NCBI RefSeq assembly: GCF_044197065.1
Contig: NZ_JBIQOI010000003.1
Location: 62,001 to 126,000 of the forward strand
Direction: 5' to 3'
Length of the DNA stretch: 64,000 nucleotides
Origin: Kluyvera ascorbata_C
Lineage (GTDB): Bacteria; Pseudomonadota; Gammaproteobacteria; Enterobacterales; Enterobacteriaceae
The notes under the pieces are model-generated. The model was given only the letters and a program-made list of their open reading frames with translations. It was not told the DNA's origin and made no database searches. The stretch's first letter is position 1. Each line of letters opens with the position of its first letter. Shown here one piece after another: positions 7,598 through 17,019 of the stretch. Both the position numbers and the translations under genes were made by a program.

Positions 7598-9289
7598 TCA
7601 CTGCGCCGTTTTCTTGCCTTCAGGCACATGGCACCAGTTGTTGAATTCATTAATACCGCCATCTGGCGAGGTATAACCCAGACAACCCATAATCGTGTCG
7701 TACAGCTCCACGTGACGCTTTGGCTGCTTCATCGCCGCCTGCTGTTGCAGGTAGGCAAACGACTTCGCGTGATCCGGGTTTTGCAGATATTTATCCGACA
7801 TCCAGACCATCATTGGCACACGGAACTGCTCTGGTGGCGCCATTTTGCGCGGCGTACCGTGCAGACGTTCGTGCTCGTTAATCGACTCGCCGTGATCCGC
7901 GGCAAAGAAGACTATCGCTTTCTTATCGCGCAGCTGATCGAACACGTTCACCAGGAAGTGATCGATATAGGTAATCGAGTTGTCGTAGGAGTTAATCAGC
8001 TCCGCCTTACTACACTTATCGTCCACGTTCACGCACTCAGGCTTCCACTGCGCGAAGTTACGCGGGTAGCGCTGGGTGTAGTTAAAGTGAGAGCCTTTGG
8101 TATGGATGATAATAAGGTGCTTCCCTGTATCACTCTGACGCGCCAGCACGTTTTGCAGCTCATCGGCCAGCAGCATGTCGTCCACGCTCTTACCACGGTT
8201 ACGCGGCTCTGCGCCAATCTGCTCACGATAGGCAATGTTGTTCGCCATCGTGTTGCTGTAGAACCACAGCTCGCTTTGCATCGCCAGCAGGTCGCCGGTA
8301 AAACCCAACTGATGCAGCACCGCAAAGACGTTCTGCTCTTTCAGCGTACGCTGCGGGTTATCGCTCGCGCCGCCCTGACGGACAAACATACAGCGCAGTG
8401 AAAGCTTGGTGGCGGTATCGCAGGAATAACCGCGGAACGCGACCAGATTTTTCTCTTTTGCCAGCCCCGGCGTGGTATTACGCGCGTAGCCGAACAGGCC
8501 CATGTGATCCCAACGGGTGGTTTCACCGATGATAAACACCATATAGGTATCATCAATATCCTTTGGCGCCACGTAGGTGAAGTTCTTCGTCGGGTCGAAC
8601 AGTTCGCGAGTATCGGTAGACTCATCAATCTGCGTCCAGCCGTAGAGCCCCAGCGCCGCCACCCAGTTACTCGGGAGGTAAGAGTTCGCCAGGACGCCAC
8701 CATAGCTCGGTAGATCCACCTGCGACTGCCGCTCGGTCTCCTTCAGATGGACTTCCATCAGACGAATCGGTCCCCAGACCAGCAGCGCCGACAGCAGCAC
8801 CACCGCGATGCCGCGAATACGATGCCCCGGCGTACGCAGTTGATAAAGCAGCGTATCTCGCGCCTGGTTAATCCAGATAAAAGCCAGCGGTACGATGCTG
8901 GTTAGCACCAGCCAGCTGATAAAGTGCCAGCCCACCACCTCTTTCGACAGATCGACATCCGTGGTCATGACCGAAGCCACAATGCCATAGCCAATCACAA
9001 CGTTCAGGTTGGTCATGTAATAGCTGGCACCGGCGGAAATCAGCACCACCAGCGTTGCCAGTATCTTCCACAACCGACGCCCCCCAAGAGAGAGCACACG
9101 GAATAAGAAGAAGCTCACCAGCAGCGTACCGACGAGCTCAATAACGATGAACAGACCTTTCTCGAAACTGAAATTCTGTAAATACCCCTCAAACCGACGG
9201 GACAATACGGAGAAATTCATAAACCAGCCGATGTAGACCGCCAGCAGAAGACTCAGTGTCTGCTGGCGCATCGCTTTTATATATCGCAT
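7598..9289 (-). CDS. eptB: Kdo2-lipid A phosphoethanolamine 7''-transferase EptB
   Basis: Inner-membrane enzyme that transfers phosphoethanolamine from phosphatidylethanolamine to the outer Kdo of LPS. The 563-residue protein has about five N-terminal membrane helices (to residue 175) and a periplasmic alkaline-phosphatase/sulfatase-fold domain. Metal and catalytic elements seen are GETTR (255-259), SCDTATKLS (289-297, with the acceptor Thr), HTKGSH (396-401) and ADHGES (464-469). Length equals that of E. coli EptB. In E. coli the mRNA is repressed by MgrR and ArcZ and needs sigma-E; I did not find a convincing sigma-E box here. Confidence 0.95.
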   Translation of the reverse strand: MRYIKAMRQQTLSLLLAVYIGWFMNFSVLSRRFEGYLQNFSFEKGLFIVIELVGTLLVSFFLFRVLSLGGRRLWKILATLVVLISAGASYYMTNLNVVIGYGIVASVMTTDVDLSKEVVGWHFISWLVLTSIVPLAFIWINQARDTLLYQLRTPGHRIRGIAVVLLSALLVWGPIRLMEVHLKETERQSQVDLPSYGGVLANSYLPSNWVAALGLYGWTQIDESTDTRELFDPTKNFTYVAPKDIDDTYMVFIIGETTRWDHMGLFGYARNTTPGLAKEKNLVAFRGYSCDTATKLSLRCMFVRQGGASDNPQRTLKEQNVFAVLHQLGFTGDLLAMQSELWFYSNTMANNIAYREQIGAEPRNRGKSVDDMLLADELQNVLARQSDTGKHLIIIHTKGSHFNYTQRYPRNFAQWKPECVNVDDKCSKAELINSYDNSITYIDHFLVNVFDQLRDKKAIVFFAADHGESINEHERLHGTPRKMAPPEQFRVPMMVWMSDKYLQNPDHAKSFAYLQQQAAMKQPKRHVELYDTIMGCLGYTSPDGGINEFNNWCHVPEGKKTAQ

Positions 9290-9501
9290 TCAAAAAACCC
9301 TGGAAAAAGGGAAAAAGAAAAACCGGTGCCAAATCACATTCTTTATGGACCAATTAATATAAGCGTCATGCCATTACAGGCATCACATGCAAGCGCGGTA
9401 AGTAGACAACAAGAAAGGGGAAAAGTATGCGGAGAGAATGTGATCTGACCAAATATTTACAATATATTTGGTCAGAATCTACTTAGGAGGAAAGGTAATA
9501 A

Positions 9502-10704
9502 TTAAGCGTGAGCTTCCTGCATAACTTCGATTTTTGGCTGACGAATCGTTGTAGACAGTGCCAGAGAAAGAATCAGCAGGGCGAAGATGACGCAGAAAGT
9601 GACGTAGAACCCACCGAACACTGAAGCAATCAGGGAACCACAGATGCTGCCGATACCGAAGCCAAGGTAAATAACGCCGTAGTTTTTCGCCAGATTGTTC
9701 AGACCGAAGAATTCGCTGACCAGCGATGGGAAGACGGTGATAGTCCCACCGAAGTTAAAGGCGACGCAGGCAATGGCCGCAAAGAAGGTCACTTCATTCA
9801 GCGGCGCGAACAGCAGTGCTGCCATACCCACCAGCGAGATAACCTGACCAATCGTGATAACGCGGATACGGGCAATTTTGTCAGACAGGATACCCAACAC
9901 CAGACGACCGCTAAGGTTAGCGATGGAGATAACTGTCACCGCGTTCGCAGCAGTGGCCAGATCCAGATGCACCATGCCCTGCGCAATATCTTTTGCAACA
10001 CCGATGACGTACAGGCCGCTCATACAGGCGGTCAGGAACATCACTGCCAGCATCCAGTACTGTGGTTTGCGCATGGATTCTGCCAGGGTGAAGTCATTCG
10101 CCACAACCCCATTCGTCGTGCTCACAGGCTGATTCGGTGCGTCTTTCATCAGCATAGAACCGAAGACAATCATCACCAGTACGATAGCGCCCCAGATCAT
10201 AAAGGTTTTTTCCAGCCCCACGGTTGCCAGCAGTTGGCTATCGATGAATTTGAAACCAAGGCTACCTAAACCATATGAACCGATGGAGAAAGCGGAAATC
10301 AGGCCTTTACGCTCCGGGAACCACTTCACGCAGTTGGAAAGCGTCAGTAAATAACCCGCACCATCCGCCAGGCCGACAATCACGCCTGCGCTCAGCCACA
10401 GCATCATCAGGTTGTTAGCATGAGCCGTCAGGAAGAAGCCGATGCCCAGCAGAATGCCGGACGCCATGGTGACGCGTTTCACGCCAAAACGTTCCTGCAA
10501 TTTACCGGCAACGGAAGAAGAAAGTGCCAGGCCCAGACTTAACAGACCAAAGGAGAACGCCACCTGGCTAACGGATGCATCCAGCTTGGTGGACAATGCG
10601 CTGTTGAACAGGCTCCAGGTATAAACAGAACCTAATGCGAATTGAGTAATGATGGTGCCGAACAATGTCAGCCAGCGGGTATGATTTTTAGTTGCAGCGT
10701 TCAT
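9502..10704 (-). CDS. yhjX: MFS transporter YhjX, pyruvate-responsive
   Basis: This is a 400-residue major facilitator of the OFA (oxalate/formate antiporter-like) family with 12 predicted membrane helices. In E. coli YhjX is the main target of the YpdA/YpdB two-component system, which senses extracellular pyruvate; the transporter's substrate is not settled. The N-terminus (TRWLTLFGTIITQFALGSVY) and the central loop agree with the K-12 protein (402 aa). A direct repeat matching the YpdB operator lies 70-100 bp upstream, so the regulation appears conserved. Confidence 0.93.
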   Translation of the reverse strand: MNAATKNHTRWLTLFGTIITQFALGSVYTWSLFNSALSTKLDASVSQVAFSFGLLSLGLALSSSVAGKLQERFGVKRVTMASGILLGIGFFLTAHANNLMMLWLSAGVIVGLADGAGYLLTLSNCVKWFPERKGLISAFSIGSYGLGSLGFKFIDSQLLATVGLEKTFMIWGAIVLVMIVFGSMLMKDAPNQPVSTTNGVVANDFTLAESMRKPQYWMLAVMFLTACMSGLYVIGVAKDIAQGMVHLDLATAANAVTVISIANLSGRLVLGILSDKIARIRVITIGQVISLVGMAALLFAPLNEVTFFAAIACVAFNFGGTITVFPSLVSEFFGLNNLAKNYGVIYLGFGIGSICGSLIASVFGGFYVTFCVIFALLILSLALSTTIRQPKIEVMQEAHA

Positions 10705-10776
10705 GATGATGATGCCTTCTTAAATTAACTGCTGCCAACGATAACGAAGTTAGCATTTTCGCGGGTTTTAAAAGGC

Positions 10777-10807
10777 ATGAACTGCATTCAGGACGGAATG
10801 AAATGCA
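10777..10807 (-). promoter_or_regulatory. YpdB-type operator upstream of yhjX
   Basis: On the minus strand two direct repeats, TGCATTTCAT (798-807) and TGCAGTTCAT (777-786), are separated by exactly 11 bp. This agrees with the YpdB motif GGCATTTCAT-N11-GGCATTTCAT described for E. coli yhjX (from memory). A third related half (TGCCATTCAT) lies further upstream near 10820-10830. Confidence 0.65.
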
Positions 10808-10875
10808 TCAGCGGCGGCATGAATGGCATTGCCAAATTCTGCCGCCGCTGGATTTTGTCAGATAAACATCGTAGA

Positions 10876-11583
10876 TCAGAAGCGCGCGCTCACGCCCATC
10901 ATGTAGGAGTAGTTCGTTCCGGCAGACATGCTGTCGGCCTGAGAAAGTGCGGCATAGGCAGCCAGATGTGAATTAAGTAACATATCCGCACCCAGCGTCA
11001 CATCAACCCAATTTCCGTCCTGAGCCGAGGTTGGCGTACGGTTGAGCCCGGACTGCGCCTTCCATTGGTTCTCACCAAACTGCTGGTTATAGCTCAACTG
11101 CGCCCATGGACGGATACCCTGCCACGGATGTGAATCAACGCGCCAGCCCAGCGTACTTACGCTCGCATGCCACAGCGCATCGTTTTGCGAAACGCTATTC
11201 ACCGTATCGCCAAATTCGTTCCACATAAAGCCCGGTGAGCCGTCGTAGTGCCAGGTGGCGACCGGCCCCATGGTCATACTTTCCGTCAACGGAAAATTCC
11301 AGCCGATACTCATGGTTTTGGTGGTATCCAGCGGGCTGTTATCCGGGAGACTCGTATTGAGCCCGGCGCCCGCTTGCAACGCATCAATACGCTCAGCAAG
11401 GATATCATCGTAGCGCGGTTGGTGATCGCTATCCCATGTATAGCGCTCGGTAGTATTACTTTGCGCATCAGACACGATATATTCCTGTTGCCAGGCATTC
11501 GCATGTGGGGAAAGTAACATCCACGCGCAACACGATGCCGGCACGACACATCGCCAGAAGCCAGTGCATTTCTTATTATTCAT
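10876..11583 (-). CDS. yhjY: Outer-membrane autotransporter beta-domain-like protein YhjY
   Basis: This 235-residue protein is orthologous by position and length to E. coli YhjY (234 aa). The first 30 residues form a signal peptide (ending near HANA), and the C-terminal half has alternating hydrophobic beta strands and ends in ...GVSARF with the terminal Phe typical of outer-membrane barrels. The function is unknown; K-12 YhjY is annotated as a lipase-like or autotransporter-domain protein. It is divergent from tag and unlinked to yhjX transcription. Confidence 0.8.
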   Translation of the reverse strand: MNNKKCTGFWRCVVPASCCAWMLLSPHANAWQQEYIVSDAQSNTTERYTWDSDHQPRYDDILAERIDALQAGAGLNTSLPDNSPLDTTKTMSIGWNFPLTESMTMGPVATWHYDGSPGFMWNEFGDTVNSVSQNDALWHASVSTLGWRVDSHPWQGIRPWAQLSYNQQFGENQWKAQSGLNRTPTSAQDGNWVDVTLGADMLLNSHLAAYAALSQADSMSAGTNYSYMMGVSARF

Positions 11584-11740
11584 TAATTGACTCCACTAAA
11601 GAGCCAGATTCGGCAATTATTGTTATGTTTTTAGGGAAAAAATTCCCTGTATTAACTATTACTGTTTTCTTATCAGCGTCAAGCGAAGTGCAGGCTTTTA
11701 TTGCCAGGCGTGACCCATCAACAAAAACAGGGAGAATCAA

Positions 11741-12322
11741 ATGCAACGCTGCGGTTGGGTAAGTCAGGATCCACTTTACATCGCGTATCACGATACTGAA
11801 TGGGGCGTGCCCCAACGAAATAACCAGGAGTTGTTTGAGATGATCTGTCTGGAGGGTCAGCAGGCGGGGCTTTCCTGGATAACCGTGCTGAAAAAACGCG
11901 AAAATTATCGCCAGGCTTTTCATCATTTCGACCCGGTTAAGGTCGCGGCAATGAGCGAAGCCGACGTTGAACGCCTGGTGCTGGATGCCGGTATCATCCG
12001 TCATCGTGGGAAAATTCAGGCCATTATCGGTAACGCCCGCGCATTTCTGGAAATGGAGGCCAACGGCGAATCATTTAACGATTTTGTCTGGTCGTTCGTC
12101 GAGGGTGTACCCATTGTCACTCAGGCCGCCGCGCTCGGGGAAATTCCCACCTCTACGCCCGCGTCTGACGCATTGTCTAAGGCGCTGAAAAAACGCGGCT
12201 TTAAGTTTGTTGGCACCACAATTTGTTATTCCTTCATGCAGGCTTGTGGGCTGGTCAATGACCACGTCACCCACTGCTTCTGCCATCCAGGAGTTCAGCA
12301 TGATAAGAAAATGGAACACTAA
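11741..12322 (+). CDS. tag: DNA-3-methyladenine glycosylase I
   Basis: Cytoplasmic base-excision-repair enzyme that releases 3-methyladenine from alkylated DNA. The 193-residue protein has the helix-hairpin-helix glycosylase fold of TAG. Key residues are present at the E. coli positions: Glu38 in the base pocket, and the zinc ligands Cys4, His17, His175 and Cys179. Its last 23 bp overlap the start of yiaC, so the two are coupled, as in K-12. Confidence 0.96.
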   Translation: MQRCGWVSQDPLYIAYHDTEWGVPQRNNQELFEMICLEGQQAGLSWITVLKKRENYRQAFHHFDPVKVAAMSEADVERLVLDAGIIRHRGKIQAIIGNARAFLEMEANGESFNDFVWSFVEGVPIVTQAAALGEIPTSTPASDALSKALKKRGFKFVGTTICYSFMQACGLVNDHVTHCFCHPGVQHDKKMEH

Positions 12323-12731
12323 CCAGTTCGAGCCGTTGCTGGGACTCTGGCTGGAAAGCACGACCTACGCGCATCCGTTTATCGCCGAGCAATACTGGCA
12401 AGAGAGTCTGCCCATCGTGCGCGACACCTACCTCCCCGCGGCCGAAACCTGGGTCTGGGAGGACGAACAACGGCTACAGGGCTTTGTCAGCGTGATTGAT
12501 TCGCGCTTCGTTGGGGCGCTGTTTGTCGCCCCGAATCAGCTCCATCAAGGGATTGGCAGTGCGCTGCTCAGCATGGCGAAGCAGCATTTTTCCGACCTTA
12601 GCCTTGAGGTCTACCAGAAGAACATCCGGGCGGTGAATTTCTACCACGCGCAGGGGTTTCGTATTGAAGACGGCGCGTGGCAGGACGAGACCCGGCATCC
12701 TACCTGGATTATGCGTTGGCAGGCGGATTAA
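12300..12731 (+). CDS. yiaC: GNAT N-acetyltransferase YiaC
   Basis: This is a 143-residue GNAT-fold acetyltransferase; E. coli YiaC (146 aa) acetylates lysines of several proteins. The acetyl-CoA-binding motif A is seen as FVAPNQLHQGIGSALL (about 78-93), followed by LEVYQKNIRAVNFY and a C-terminal DETRHPTWIM block identical in style to K-12. The start is the ATG at 12300 inside the 3' end of tag, as in E. coli; the longer reading from 12207 would lie wholly within tag. The 3' end overlaps the convergent bisC by 23 bp. Confidence 0.9.
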   Translation: MIRKWNTNQFEPLLGLWLESTTYAHPFIAEQYWQESLPIVRDTYLPAAETWVWEDEQRLQGFVSVIDSRFVGALFVAPNQLHQGIGSALLSMAKQHFSDLSLEVYQKNIRAVNFYHAQGFRIEDGAWQDETRHPTWIMRWQAD

Positions 12732-15042
12732 ACGCCGTGAGCGTAAGCGTCGGGCCAGTGTATTTTTCAATCCAGGCCAGCGCCGTGTTTCCCGCGCACC
12801 CATTCCCCAGCCGCGAGCTGGGGATATCTTTGGTAAGGACATTCACCGCCCCATTTTTACAGATACCGTCCGCCTCAACGTCTAAATCCGGCCACGCCCC
12901 TTCGTGCAGACAGACAACGCCGGGCTTAATGTCTTCGCTCACTACCGCTCCCGCTAACACCTGCCCACGATGGTTCCAGACACGCACCACATCGCCATCC
13001 TGAATCTGCCGCGCCTTCGCATCCTGCGGATGCAGCGTTAACGGCTCACGCCCGGCGACCGCATAGCGCTCACGCAGCGTCGTATGGTTGAGCTGGCTGT
13101 GCAGGCGATGCGCGGGATGTGCAGAGAGCAGTTGAAGCTGTTCCGGCTCGGCATTACCGTGCCATTCATCAGGCTCCAGCCACATCGGGTGTGGCGGACA
13201 GTCGGGATACTGGAAGCTGGCAATACGCTCGGAATAAATCTCAATTTTGCCACTCGGCGTGCTCAGCGGGTTCGCCTGGGGATCGGCGCGAAACGCGCCA
13301 AAGCGTACAAAAGCGGCGTTCTGTTCGCTCTCCGGCATCTCAATCAGTTCATTGGCCTGCCAGAACTCGGCAAACGGCGGCAGCGTCACCTGCTGGCTGG
13401 CGCCGCGCTGCCCGGCAATATGGTAGAAGGTTTCCAGCCACTGGAGATCGCTCTTCTCCTCCGTAAAGCGAGCCCGCCCGCCGGTTTCCCAGCGTTCGCT
13501 GAGGTCGGCAAACACCTCAAAATCATCGCGAGCTTCATCACGCGGCATCACCACCCGCTTCATTGGCACCAGATGCTGATTACTGTAATCGCCGGTCATG
13601 GTGAGGTCGTTACGTTCAAACGAGGTGGTGGCTGGCAGCACGATATCGGCGTGACGCGCCGCTGCCGTCCAGTTGCATTCGGAAATGACCACCAGCTCCG
13701 GTTTTTGCCAGGCGCGAATCAGCCGGTTGGTATCCTGATGATGGGTAAAGTTAGCGCCGCCCGCCCACCAGACAAAGCGAATATCCGGGAAGTGGCGGTC
13801 CAGCCCGTTATGCTGGTACGGTGCGCCGGGGTTTTCCAGCGCCTCGACGATGCGCGCTACCGGGATTTTATCAACGGCATCAACGCCGCCTTTCACCGTA
13901 CCCTGCATCGAGGCCAGCACCGCCGCGCGACGCGTCGGGTTCCCGCCATTCGCGAAGTGATAAGAGAGGCCAAACCCGCCGCCCGGCGTACCAATCTGCC
14001 CCAGCATGGCGGCGAGCGTCACCAACATCCAGTGTTTCTGCTCGCCAAACTGCTGGCGCTGCATCCCCCAGCCGGACATCAGCATGGTGGTATTTTTATG
14101 GAAAATATCCGCCAGTTCGCGGATTTTATCCGCACTAATACCACAAATTGCTGCCGCCCATTCGGCGGATTTCGCCTCGCCGTCGCTTTTACCCAGCAGA
14201 TATTCAGCAAACGTTGGGAAACCGGTGGTGCAGCGCGATAAAAAGTCGATATCGTGCCAGTTATTGACGAAAAGCGTATGGGCAATGCCCAGCATCAGCG
14301 CCACATCCGTGCCCATATGCGGGGCTACCCACTCCATCGACTCACCGAAGAACGCGACGGTTTCCGATCGCATCGGATCGATACAGATCAGACGTTTGCC
14401 GCTTTTCCGCAACTGTTCAAAATAGGGTAATCCCTGCTCATCGGAAGCGTTCCAGGCAATCTTTAGCGTATTCATCGGGTTGGCGCTCCATAGCACCACC
14501 ACGTCAGCATGCTCAAGCACCATCGGCCAGCTGGTCTGCTGCTGGTAGACCTCGTTGCCGCCCACCACGTGCGGCATGATTGCCTGCGCCGCGCCGGTAG
14601 AGTAATCGCCCAGATGCCCGGTGTAACCGCCTGCCAGGCTCATGTAACGCTGGAGCAGCGTCGCCGCCTTATGCAGCACGCCGTTAGAGCGCCAGCCGTA
14701 GGAACCCGCAAAAATCGACGACGGCCCATAGCTTTCGCGAATGCGACGATGCTGCTGGTCTATCAGCGTCAGCGCCTCATCCCAACTCACCCGCACAAAT
14801 TCATCCTGCCCGCGAATCCCCTGCGGGCGGCTCGGTGAAACCAGAAATCCTTTACGCACCATCGGATAACGCACCCGCGTTTTACTGTGTACCTGATCGC
14901 GCACCACGCTCTGCAACGAGTTCTCGAACGACGTTTTCAGCGCGCCGCGCGAAGAGAGCACGCGCTCGCCATCGGTTTCAACCAACATAGGGCCCCAATG
15001 AGCGGCGGTCAGGATAGTTTTCGTGGTCGGTGAGTGTGGCAA
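12709..15042 (-). CDS. bisC: Biotin sulfoxide reductase BisC
   Basis: Cytoplasmic molybdoenzyme (bis-MGD cofactor, DMSO-reductase family) that reduces biotin-S-oxide, and in E. coli also methionine-S-oxide. The molybdenum-ligating Ser is in GDYSTGAAQ (about residue 148). I place the start at a TTG (15040-15042): it is preceded by AGGAG with a 6-nt spacer, and gives exactly 777 residues with the same 10-residue lead into LTAAHWGPM as E. coli BisC. An alternative upstream TTG (15097-15099) would add 19 residues but lacks a Shine-Dalgarno sequence. There is no signal peptide. Confidence 0.93.
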   Translation of the reverse strand: MPHSPTTKTILTAAHWGPMLVETDGERVLSSRGALKTSFENSLQSVVRDQVHSKTRVRYPMVRKGFLVSPSRPQGIRGQDEFVRVSWDEALTLIDQQHRRIRESYGPSSIFAGSYGWRSNGVLHKAATLLQRYMSLAGGYTGHLGDYSTGAAQAIMPHVVGGNEVYQQQTSWPMVLEHADVVVLWSANPMNTLKIAWNASDEQGLPYFEQLRKSGKRLICIDPMRSETVAFFGESMEWVAPHMGTDVALMLGIAHTLFVNNWHDIDFLSRCTTGFPTFAEYLLGKSDGEAKSAEWAAAICGISADKIRELADIFHKNTTMLMSGWGMQRQQFGEQKHWMLVTLAAMLGQIGTPGGGFGLSYHFANGGNPTRRAAVLASMQGTVKGGVDAVDKIPVARIVEALENPGAPYQHNGLDRHFPDIRFVWWAGGANFTHHQDTNRLIRAWQKPELVVISECNWTAAARHADIVLPATTSFERNDLTMTGDYSNQHLVPMKRVVMPRDEARDDFEVFADLSERWETGGRARFTEEKSDLQWLETFYHIAGQRGASQQVTLPPFAEFWQANELIEMPESEQNAAFVRFGAFRADPQANPLSTPSGKIEIYSERIASFQYPDCPPHPMWLEPDEWHGNAEPEQLQLLSAHPAHRLHSQLNHTTLRERYAVAGREPLTLHPQDAKARQIQDGDVVRVWNHRGQVLAGAVVSEDIKPGVVCLHEGAWPDLDVEADGICKNGAVNVLTKDIPSSRLGNGCAGNTALAWIEKYTGPTLTLTAFNPPANA

Positions 15043-15208
15043 AGCGTGCTCCTGGATAGCGGTTGCAGGTGGTTCGTCGATGTTTTGTTCATCGCTCAAT
15101 GTTTTTTACAAAATGACAAAATCTCCCGGGAATTTTCCCCGGTTTTGCACGTCATAATCAACCGCCACACCTGCCGTGGCAAAGAATAAAAAGGATTAAG
15201 GAAATAAG

Positions 15209-15868
15209 ATGAAAAAACGCATGCTCATGATTGCGGCCCTGGTTAGCGGCGCACTGGCGGTTTCTGGCTGTACCACCAACCCCTACACTGGCGAACAGGA
15301 AGCCAGCAAAACCGGCATCGGCGCAGGCCTTGGTACCTTAGTGGGCGCGGGCATCGGCGCACTGGCATCCTCTAAACACGACCGCGGTAAAGGCGCACTG
15401 ATTGGCGCTGCCGCCGGTGCAGCCGTCGGCGGTGGCGTGGGTTACTACATGGATGCCCAGGAAGCCAAGCTGCGTCAGAAAATGCAGGGGACCGGCGTGA
15501 GCGTGACGCGTAATGGCAACAACATCGTGCTGAATATGCCAAACAACGTCACCTTCGACAGCTCCTCTTCTACGCTGAAACCAGCAGGGGCTAACACCCT
15601 GACCGGCGTGGCAATGGTACTGAAAGAGTACGAAAAAACCGCTGTGAACGTGGTCGGCTATACCGACAGCACCGGCAGCCAGCAGTTGAACATGACGCTG
15701 TCTCAGCAGCGCGCCGATTCTGTCGCCAGCTCGCTTATCACCCAGGGCGTGGCCGCTGCTCGTATCCGTACCTCCGGCATGGGCCCGGCGAACCCTATCG
15801 CCAGCAACAGCACTGCCGAAGGCAAAGCGCAGAACCGTCGCGTAGAAATCACCTTAAGTCCGCAGTAA
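15209..15868 (+). CDS. yiaD: OmpA-like outer-membrane lipoprotein YiaD
   Basis: This 219-residue precursor has a lipoprotein signal with lipobox VSGC (Cys21). A Gly-rich, membrane-like stretch (about 38-85, two GxGxG-rich segments) follows, and the C-terminal domain (about 105-219) is an OmpA-like peptidoglycan-binding fold with TFDSSSSTLKP and NRRVEITL. E. coli YiaD is a multicopy suppressor of bamB defects, suggesting an envelope-assembly role. It is divergent from bisC and has a good AAGGA site. Confidence 0.93.
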   Translation: MKKRMLMIAALVSGALAVSGCTTNPYTGEQEASKTGIGAGLGTLVGAGIGALASSKHDRGKGALIGAAAGAAVGGGVGYYMDAQEAKLRQKMQGTGVSVTRNGNNIVLNMPNNVTFDSSSSTLKPAGANTLTGVAMVLKEYEKTAVNVVGYTDSTGSQQLNMTLSQQRADSVASSLITQGVAAARIRTSGMGPANPIASNSTAEGKAQNRRVEITLSPQ

Positions 15869-16005
15869 TCCCCTGCCGGGTAGGGGCTCCACTCTGCCCG
15901 GCGTTCATCACTCCCTATTTTCTGGGCTGGTACTTTTCACCTCGCTGTGGGATTGTTAAGCCTGCTAACGATCAACTCTTCCCTCTTCAATCCATGGAGA
16001 TACAC

Positions 16006-16980
16006 ATGAAGCCGTCCGTTATTCTCTACAAAGCCCTGCCTGACGATTTGTTACAACGCCTGAACGACAACTTCACCGTCACCCGCGTACCAAACCTGCA
16101 TCCAGAGACCGTGCAGCAGCACGCTGATGCCTTCGCGAATGCCGTTGGGCTGCTGGGTTCCAGCGAAAACGTGGACACCGCTTTGCTTGAGAAAATGCCA
16201 AAGCTACGTGCCGCTTCCACCATTTCCGTGGGCTATGACAATTTCGATGTGAATGCGCTGAACAACCGTCGCGTTCTGCTGATGCACACGCCGACCGTAC
16301 TGACCGAAACCGTGGCCGATACGCTGATGGCGCTGGTACTCAGCTCTGCTCGTCGCGTGGTTGAGGTTGCCGAACGAGTGAAAGCAGGCGAATGGAAGCA
16401 GGGTATCGGCCCGGACTGGTTTGGCATCGACGTTCATCACAAGACGCTGGGGATTGTCGGAATGGGCCGCATAGGCATGGCGCTCGCCCAGCGCGCGCAT
16501 TTCGGCTTCAACATGCCAATTCTCTACAACGCACGACGCCACCATCCGCAGGCGGAAGAGCGCTTTAACGCCCGCTATTGTGATTTGAATACCCTGCTGG
16601 AAGAAGCTGATTTTGTCTGCCTGATCCTGCCGCTCACCGAGGAGACTCACCATCTGTTCGGCGCAGAGCAGTTCGCACGGATGAAGTCATCCGCCATCTT
16701 CATTAACGCCGGTCGTGGTCCGGTCGTGGATGAGCAAGCGCTGATTGCCGCACTGCAAAACGGCGATATCCACGCCGCGGGGCTGGACGTGTTTGAGCAG
16801 GAGCCGCTGCCAGTAGAGTCTCCGTTGTTGAAGCTACCTAACGTGGTGGCGCTGCCGCATATCGGTTCCGCGACGCATGAAACCCGCTACAACATGGCGG
16901 CCTGTGCGGTGGATAACCTGATTGACGCACTGAAAGGGAACGTAGAGAAGAACTGTGTGAACCCGCAGGTTGCGGGGTAA
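16006..16980 (+). CDS. ghrB: Glyoxylate/hydroxypyruvate reductase B (2-ketoaldonate reductase)
   Basis: Cytoplasmic NADPH-dependent 2-hydroxyacid dehydrogenase reducing glyoxylate, hydroxypyruvate and 2-keto-D-gluconate. The 324-residue protein has the Rossmann motif GIVGMGRIGMALAQ (about 149-162), the catalytic Arg/Glu/His set in INAGRG, LDVFEQEP and LPHIGSATHE. The ATG at 16006 gives the K-12 length and has GGAG just upstream; the ATG at 15994 adds four residues and overlaps that site. Confidence 0.95.
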   Translation: MKPSVILYKALPDDLLQRLNDNFTVTRVPNLHPETVQQHADAFANAVGLLGSSENVDTALLEKMPKLRAASTISVGYDNFDVNALNNRRVLLMHTPTVLTETVADTLMALVLSSARRVVEVAERVKAGEWKQGIGPDWFGIDVHHKTLGIVGMGRIGMALAQRAHFGFNMPILYNARRHHPQAEERFNARYCDLNTLLEEADFVCLILPLTEETHHLFGAEQFARMKSSAIFINAGRGPVVDEQALIAALQNGDIHAAGLDVFEQEPLPVESPLLKLPNVVALPHIGSATHETRYNMAACAVDNLIDALKGNVEKNCVNPQVAG

Positions 16981-16984
16981 AACG

Positions 16985-17012
16985 ACGCTGCCCGGCGCGA
17001 TGCCGGGCAACG
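16985..17012. repeat. REP-like palindrome between ghrB and yiaF
   Basis: TGCCCGGCGCGATGCCGGGCA is a near-perfect hairpin between convergent genes. It has no following T-run on the plus strand; it probably acts as a REP element stabilising both 3' ends. Confidence 0.5.
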
Positions 17013-17019
17013 ATAACGC

